Shown piece by piece: positions 5,959 to 9,387 of a stretch of DNA of 9,387 nt. Under the pieces are notes generated by a model. The model saw only the letters and a program-made list of their open reading frames with translations, made no database searches and was not told where the DNA came from. The position numbers and the translations under genes are program-made. Position 1 is the stretch's first letter. The number at the start of each line of letters is the position of its first letter. Source of the DNA: Phenylobacterium sp. (GTDB taxonomy: Bacteria; Pseudomonadota; Alphaproteobacteria; Caulobacterales; Caulobacteraceae); NCBI GenBank assembly GCA_028698405.1, contig JAQVDF010000037.1, positions 1 to 9,387 of the forward strand. Direction: 5' to 3'.

Positions 5959-5980
5959 CGCCCGCCGGCCATTGCGGGCG
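5959..5980 (+). terminator. GC-rich stem-loop just after the 60-residue gene
   Basis: CGCCCGC (5959-5965) and GCGGGCG (5974-5980) form a perfect 7-bp stem with an 8-base loop, 11 bases after the TGA at 5946-5948. No T-run follows. It could attenuate transcription or protect the 3' end of the small gene's mRNA before the aldo/keto reductase gene. Confidence 0.35.
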
Positions 5981-6041
5981 CGCAGCCCCTGCGCCTACCA
6001 TCCCGCCGCGTCTCGAGCGCCGTATCAGGAGAGGGTAGGGG

Positions 6042-6977
6042 ATGGAGTATCGCAGGCTGGGCAACAGCGGGCTGAAGGTCAGCGCCGTCGGGATCGGCTG
6101 CAACAACTTCGGCATGCGCATCGACCAGGAGGCGACCAACGCCGTGGTCGCCGCCGCGCTCGACGCCGGAATCAACTTCTTCGACACGGCCGACGTCTAT
6201 GGCGGCAGCCAGTCCGAGGTGATGCTGGGCAAGGCGCTGGCCGGCCGGCGCGACGAGGTGGTGATCGCCACCAAGTTCGCGAGCCCGATGGGCCAGCGGC
6301 CCGATCAGAAGGGCGGCTCGCGCCGCTACATCATGCAGGCGGTGGAGGCGAGCCTGAAGCGGCTCGGCGCCGACTACATCGACCTCTACCAGATGCACAG
6401 GCCGGATCCCGACACGCCGATCGAGGAGACGCTGGCCGCGCTCGACGACCTGGTGAAGGCCGGCAAGGTCCGTTACCTCGGCAATTCCAACTTCACCGGC
6501 TGGCAGATCGCCGACGCCGACTGGATCAGCCGCAGCGCCAACCGCGAACGGTTCGTCTCGGCCCAGAACCTCTACAGCCTTCTGGAGCGGGGCTCGGCCC
6601 GTGAGGTGCTGCCCGCCTGCGAGCGGTTCGGGCTGGGCTTCCTGCCGTTCTTCCCGCTCGCCTCGGGCCTGCTCACCGGCAAGTACAGGAAGGGCGAGCC
6701 GCCGCCGGAAGGCACCCGCCTGGCCGCCTGGGGCAAGCGCGGGCAGGAGGCGCTGTCCGAAGGCAACTTCGAGAAGCTGGAGAAGCTGTCGGCCTGGGCC
6801 GAAGCGCGGGGCAAGGGGCTGCTCGATCTCGCCTTCGCCTGGCTGCTGGGGCAGCCTGTGGTCTCCTCGGTCATCGCCGGCGCGACGCGCCCGGAACAGG
6901 TTCAGGCCAACGCCGCGGCCGCCGCCTGGGCGCTGACCCCGGCCGAGGTGGAGGAAGTGACGGCGCTGGTCGCCTGA
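6042..6977 (+). CDS. Aldo/keto reductase
   Basis: This 311-residue cytosolic NADPH-dependent oxidoreductase has the (beta/alpha)8 fold. The sequence opens MEYRRLGNSGLKVSAVGIGC, the standard start of this superfamily. The catalytic tetrad is present: D48 and Y53 in FFDTADVYGG, K78 in IATKF, H119 in YQMHRPD. LGNSNFTGWQ after ~165 fits the conserved cofactor-side region. The C-terminal part SSVIAGATRPEQVQANAAAA matches the usual cofactor-binding end. AGGAGAGG lies 7 bases before the ATG. The physiological substrate cannot be read from the sequence; the subgroup acts on varied aldehydes and ketones. The LOG-family gene starts 19 bases after the stop, so the two are probably cotranscribed. Confidence 0.93.
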   Translation: MEYRRLGNSGLKVSAVGIGCNNFGMRIDQEATNAVVAAALDAGINFFDTADVYGGSQSEVMLGKALAGRRDEVVIATKFASPMGQRPDQKGGSRRYIMQAVEASLKRLGADYIDLYQMHRPDPDTPIEETLAALDDLVKAGKVRYLGNSNFTGWQIADADWISRSANRERFVSAQNLYSLLERGSAREVLPACERFGLGFLPFFPLASGLLTGKYRKGEPPPEGTRLAAWGKRGQEALSEGNFEKLEKLSAWAEARGKGLLDLAFAWLLGQPVVSSVIAGATRPEQVQANAAAAAWALTPAEVEEVTALVA

Positions 6978-6996
6978 GGCCGCGCGTTCATCCTCC

Positions 6997-7821
6997 ATGC
7001 CCGAAAAGAAGATCATTCCCCCGCCCCAGCCTCACGTCGAGGAGGTGGTGGGCAACGAGGCCCAGATGGCTTCGGCCAGCTACCTGCTGCCGGCGCTGGA
7101 CACCGACTTCCTGCTCTCCGACGAGATGCGGGGCGTGCGGTTCCTGCTGGAGTACGCCAAGGCCGAGGTCATCCTGCGCAAGTGGGGCATCGTCTCCACC
7201 ATCGTGGTGTTCGGCAGCGCCCGCAGCCACGAGCGGGGCAATGGCCGGGCCGCCTTCTGGTACCAGCAGGCGCGCGATTTCGGCCGCATCGCGTCCGAAC
7301 GGGGCGGTGCGCTGCTGCACGGCGAGCCGATCCGGCGCAATGTCATCGCCACCGGCGGCGGCCCGGGGGTCATGGAGGCGGCCAACCGCGGGGCCAGCGA
7401 CGTCGGGGCCCCCTCGATCGGCTACAACATCACCCTGCCGCACGAGCAGGAGCCGAACGCCTACTCGACGCCGGAGCTGACCTTCCGCTTCCACTACTTC
7501 GCCATGCGCAAGATGCATCTGGCGATCCGGGCGAGGGCGCTGGTGATCTTCCCCGGCGGCTTCGGCACGCTGGACGAGTTGTTCGAAATCCTCACCCTTC
7601 GCCAGACCGACAAGGCGCCGGTGATCCCCATCGTTCTGTTCGACAAGGCTTACTGGAGCAAGCTGATCAACTTCGAGCACCTGCTGGAGGCCGAGATGAT
7701 CAGCCGGGTGGACCTCGAGCTGTTCAAGTTCGCCGAGAGCGCCGAAGAGATCTGGGAGATCCTGGTGGCCAACGGATTGGAGACCTTCGGCCCGATGGTG
7801 GGGAGCGTCGCAGGGGGCTGA
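6997..7821 (+). CDS. LOG-family (TIGR00730) Rossmann-fold protein, putative nucleotide phosphoribohydrolase
   Basis: This is a 274-residue protein of the LOG family, often mis-annotated as lysine decarboxylase. Studied members release the base from nucleoside 5'-monophosphates, including cytokinin ribotides. Visible motifs are VFGSAR (71-76), TGGGPGVMEAANRGA (119-133), MRKMH (170-174) and PGGFGTLDELFE (186-197). R171 and E194 correspond to the catalytic Arg and Glu, with the same 23-residue separation as in plant LOG. About 70 residues precede the first beta strand, so it is longer than the ~190-residue LOG enzymes. The ATG at 6997 has no clear ribosome site. Reinitiation from the reductase stop 19 bases upstream is plausible, and an alternative start is the ATG of residue 24. 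It sits 4 bases before the sirtuin gene. Family call firm; substrate unknown. Confidence 0.88.
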   Translation: MPEKKIIPPPQPHVEEVVGNEAQMASASYLLPALDTDFLLSDEMRGVRFLLEYAKAEVILRKWGIVSTIVVFGSARSHERGNGRAAFWYQQARDFGRIASERGGALLHGEPIRRNVIATGGGPGVMEAANRGASDVGAPSIGYNITLPHEQEPNAYSTPELTFRFHYFAMRKMHLAIRARALVIFPGGFGTLDELFEILTLRQTDKAPVIPIVLFDKAYWSKLINFEHLLEAEMISRVDLELFKFAESAEEIWEILVANGLETFGPMVGSVAGG

Positions 7822-7825
7822 GCGG

Positions 7826-8572
7826 ATGTCCGACCGCGCCAGACTGGCCGAGATGATCGCCGAGGCCCGCGACGTGGTGGTGTTCACCGGCGCCGGCATC
7901 TCGACCGAATCCGGGATCCCCGACTTCCGCAGCCCCGGCGGGGTGTGGAGCCGGATGAGCCCGATCTACTTCCAGGACTTCGTGCGCAGCGAGGAGAAGC
8001 GGCGCGAGGCCTGGAACCGCACCATCTCCGGTCGGGCCGGCTGGACGGGGAGGGAGCCCAACGCCGGCCACCGGGCGGTCGCGCGCCTGGTGGAGCAGGG
8101 CAAGGTGTCGGTGGTGATCACCCAGAACGTCGACGACCTGCACCGGGTCAGCGGCGTGCCGCCGGAGCAGATCATCGAACTGCACGGCAATGCGACCTAC
8201 GCCAGCTGCCTCGAATGCGGCCTGCGGCACGAGCTGGAGGAGCTGAAGGGCCCCTTCCTCGAGCGCGGGGTGATCCCGGCGTGCCGCAACTGCGGCGGCA
8301 TCGTGAAGACCGCCACAATCTCGTTCGGCCAATCGATGCCGGAGGAGCCGATGCAGCGGGCGCAGGAGGCGACGCTGGCCTGCGACCTGTTCCTGGTGCT
8401 GGGCTCGTCGCTGGTGGTCTACCCGGCCGCGGGCTTTCCGATCATGGCCAAGCGGCACGGCGCCAGGCTCGCCATCGTCAACCGCGAGCCGACCGAGCAG
8501 GACATGCTGGCCGACCTCGTCCTGCACGACGAGATCGGGCCGGTGATGAGCCAGATCGTGAAGGTGAACTGA
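7826..8572 (+). CDS. NAD-dependent protein deacylase, sirtuin (SIR2/CobB family)
   Basis: This 248-residue cytosolic enzyme removes acyl groups from protein lysines using NAD+, giving nicotinamide and O-acyl-ADP-ribose. All core motifs are present: TGAGISTESGIPDFRS (21-36), TQNVDDLH (99-106), the general base H120 in LHGN, zinc ligands C128/C131 and C153/C156, and GSSLVVYPAA (193-202). The Tyr-x-x-Arg pair typical of CobB/SIRT5 desuccinylases is not evident; the corresponding stretch reads EAWNRTI. A deacetylase-type specificity is therefore more likely, though not certain. AGGGGG lies 8 bases before the ATG, overlapping the end of the LOG gene. The presence of the zinc module argues for a housekeeping deacylase and against a defence-type SIR2 NADase. 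Confidence 0.93.
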   Translation: MSDRARLAEMIAEARDVVVFTGAGISTESGIPDFRSPGGVWSRMSPIYFQDFVRSEEKRREAWNRTISGRAGWTGREPNAGHRAVARLVEQGKVSVVITQNVDDLHRVSGVPPEQIIELHGNATYASCLECGLRHELEELKGPFLERGVIPACRNCGGIVKTATISFGQSMPEEPMQRAQEATLACDLFLVLGSSLVVYPAAGFPIMAKRHGARLAIVNREPTEQDMLADLVLHDEIGPVMSQIVKVN

Positions 8573-8575
8573 TCA
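8570..8575. other. Back-to-back stop codons forming TGATCA
   Basis: The sirtuin TGA (8570-8572) and the minus-strand peptidase TGA (8573-8575) are directly adjacent and make a palindrome. The convergent genes have no spacer, so any terminator for one transcript must lie within the coding region of the other. Confidence 0.9.
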
Positions 8576-9286
8576 GCCGCGGCGCAGGTCGGTTCGGACC
8601 GTCCGCTGGGCGATCATCCGGCCGGGGTCGACGCGGCCTTTTCCTGGCGCGGCGATCTCCAGGTGCACGTGGTCGGTGATGCCGGCGTAGCGCGGCTGCA
8701 GGCTGTCGGCGCGGCCGATCGGATCACCCACGCGGACGGCGTCGCCGACCTGGACGTCCGGATCGACGTAGAAGACCCGCGCCTCGTAACCGAGCGCCGG
8801 ATTCGTGATCTCGACGTAGCGGTAGTGCGGGGCGTCGCCGTAGCAGTAGCCGATGTGGCTGACGTAGCCACTGATCGGCGCGACCACGGTCTGGCCGGGG
8901 TCGGCGATGTAGTCCACGCCCGCATGGCGGCGGCCGCCGCCGTCGCGCGAAGCCCCGAAGGCCCCCGAGCCGAAGGCGTCGTGCTCCCGTGGGTCCTTGC
9001 CGGTGGGGTTGGCGAAGTCCGGCGCGCCGTCGCCGTCCACGTCGAGGCCGCGCCAGACGGTCATGTAGGTCGGGGCTGTCACCTCGCGGGGGAGCAGGCG
9101 GTTCATCACCGGCGTCTCGCCGGCCGAGGCGGGCCGCGACGTCAGGACGGCGCTGGCGTAGCCGCGCGCCTGCGCCGCGACCGCGAAGAACGCCACGCAC
9201 CAGGCGGCCAGCAGGGCGAAGGTAGCGAGCTTCTTCCAATGCGGGTGTGCGGGCGCGTTCCGGCGCGTGCGGTCCAACGGATCCAC
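8573..9286 (-). CDS. Secreted M23-family (LytM-type) metallopeptidase
   Basis: This 237-residue protein is probably a periplasmic zinc peptidase or a peptidoglycan hydrolase activator. The N terminus is basic (HWKK, 16-19), followed by a hydrophobic segment ~20-38 and an AQA site (38-40), so a cleaved signal peptide or anchor is likely. The M23 metal ligands are H121 and D125 (HAGVD) and the HVH of 206-208. GDPIGRADSL and PISGYVSHIGYCYG are typical LytM surroundings. Residues 82-90 read DVDGDGAPD, an EF-hand-like acidic loop that may bind calcium; this is unusual next to an M23 domain. The start is unsettled: GTG at 9286 has GAGG only 3 bases away, whereas TTG at 9277 (codon 4) has AAGG 8 bases away and may be the true start. 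It is a lone minus-strand gene convergent with the sirtuin. Confidence 0.85.
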   Translation of the reverse strand: MDPLDRTRRNAPAHPHWKKLATFALLAAWCVAFFAVAAQARGYASAVLTSRPASAGETPVMNRLLPREVTAPTYMTVWRGLDVDGDGAPDFANPTGKDPREHDAFGSGAFGASRDGGGRRHAGVDYIADPGQTVVAPISGYVSHIGYCYGDAPHYRYVEITNPALGYEARVFYVDPDVQVGDAVRVGDPIGRADSLQPRYAGITDHVHLEIAAPGKGRVDPGRMIAQRTVRTDLRRG

Positions 9287-9338
9287 CTTCCTCGATTGAT
9301 GCGATTTCGCCGCTTAACGGCTGTATTTTCTAAGGTTT

Positions 9339-9370
9339 GGCGGCTCGGCCGCCGTCCCGCCCGAGCGGGA
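9339..9370. repeat. Two adjacent perfect GC-rich hairpins
   Basis: GGCGGC-TCG-GCCGCC (9339-9353) is followed after one base by TCCCGC-CCGA-GCGGGA (9355-9370). Both have 6-bp perfect stems and tiny loops. Neither strand has a T-run beside them. They lie 53 bases upstream of the peptidase start. They could be a bidirectional or factor-assisted terminator for a gene beyond the right edge, or a dispersed extragenic repeat unit. Confidence 0.5.
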
Positions 9371-9387
9371 GATGGTCTGTCCTAATA

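Noticed and set aside
5639..7016. Long open frames on both strands across the 60-residue gene and the aldo/keto reductase
   Set aside because: They overlap a gene with all four catalytic residues. Their translations are Arg/Gly-rich noise without motifs.
6988..8527. Minus-strand open frames opposite the LOG and sirtuin genes
   Set aside because: Antisense shadows with no recognisable domains.
7826..8572. SIR2 plus LOG as a Thoeris-like defence system
   Set aside because: The sirtuin has the full zinc-binding deacylase architecture and the LOG protein has catalytic residues. There is no TIR gene, no fused SIR2-SLOG protein and no mobile context.
2447..9047. A 22-bp exact direct repeat (2447-2468 and 9026-9047)
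   Set aside because: Both copies encode LDVDGDG in frame, in korA and in the peptidase, with the same preferred codons. This is a shared acidic motif, not a mobile or regulatory repeat.
8663..9385. 240-codon plus-strand open frame opposite the M23 peptidase
   Set aside because: The minus strand has the zinc ligands, signal sequence and M23 context. The plus frame is V/A/D/R-rich noise.
9287..9387. Possible C-terminal coding fragment or gene start at the right edge
   Set aside because: Two minus-strand frames are briefly open from the edge, but neither has clear bias. The plus ATG at 9372 has its purine site directly adjacent and only a few codons before the window ends.

Overview
The window comes from a high-GC bacterial chromosome, most likely an alphaproteobacterium of the Caulobacterales type (Caulobacter or Phenylobacterium relatives). 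This placement is an inference. It rests on the very G/C-rich third codon positions, a GGAAC-N16/17-GTT promoter like those read by the alphaproteobacterial stress sigma factor EcfG, and the gene families present. No rRNA, tRNA, CRISPR array, insertion sequence or phage gene was seen.

Left region (1-860). The first ~95 bases may hold the 3' end of a gene entering from the left. A CsbD-family stress protein gene follows on the minus strand (176-394). Its reading frame continues past an in-frame TAG and encodes a clean C-terminal membrane helix before a second TAG at 119-121. This gene therefore looks recently truncated, read through, or affected by a base error. Upstream it has a good candidate EcfG promoter. 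It also has an 11-bp inverted repeat in which one arm contains the ribosome binding site and the other lies beyond the promoter. Next, also on the minus strand, is a small unrecognised gene (510-761).

Central region (861-5508, minus strand). This is a tight three-gene operon for a 2-oxoacid oxidoreductase, in transcription order: a GltD-like FAD/NAD(P) flavoprotein with C-terminal 4Fe-4S clusters, then KorA (fused gamma-alpha subunit), then KorB (TPP and 4Fe-4S subunit). The genes overlap by 10 and 4 bases. The set probably couples CoA-dependent oxidative decarboxylation of a 2-oxoacid, most likely 2-oxoglutarate, to NAD(P) through the flavoprotein, with or without free ferredoxin.

Right region (5509-9387). 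A 257-base divergent intergenic segment carries nested palindromes with CGTGA half-sites. It is followed by a plus-strand run: a 60-residue unknown protein, an aldo/keto reductase, a LOG/TIGR00730-family nucleotide-binding protein and a zinc-type sirtuin deacylase. The last three are closely packed. LOG and sirtuin are 4 bases apart, and both families act on N-ribosyl bonds or ADP-ribose-type ligands. The sirtuin meets a minus-strand secreted M23 metallopeptidase tail to tail, with the two stop codons forming a single TGATCA. The last 100 bases hold two adjacent GC-rich hairpins and no supportable gene.

No classical defence or mobile system was found. The most unusual signals are the CsbD locus (amber codon, stress promoter, ribosome-site-masking repeat), the dedicated flavoprotein in the Kor operon, and the LOG-sirtuin pair.
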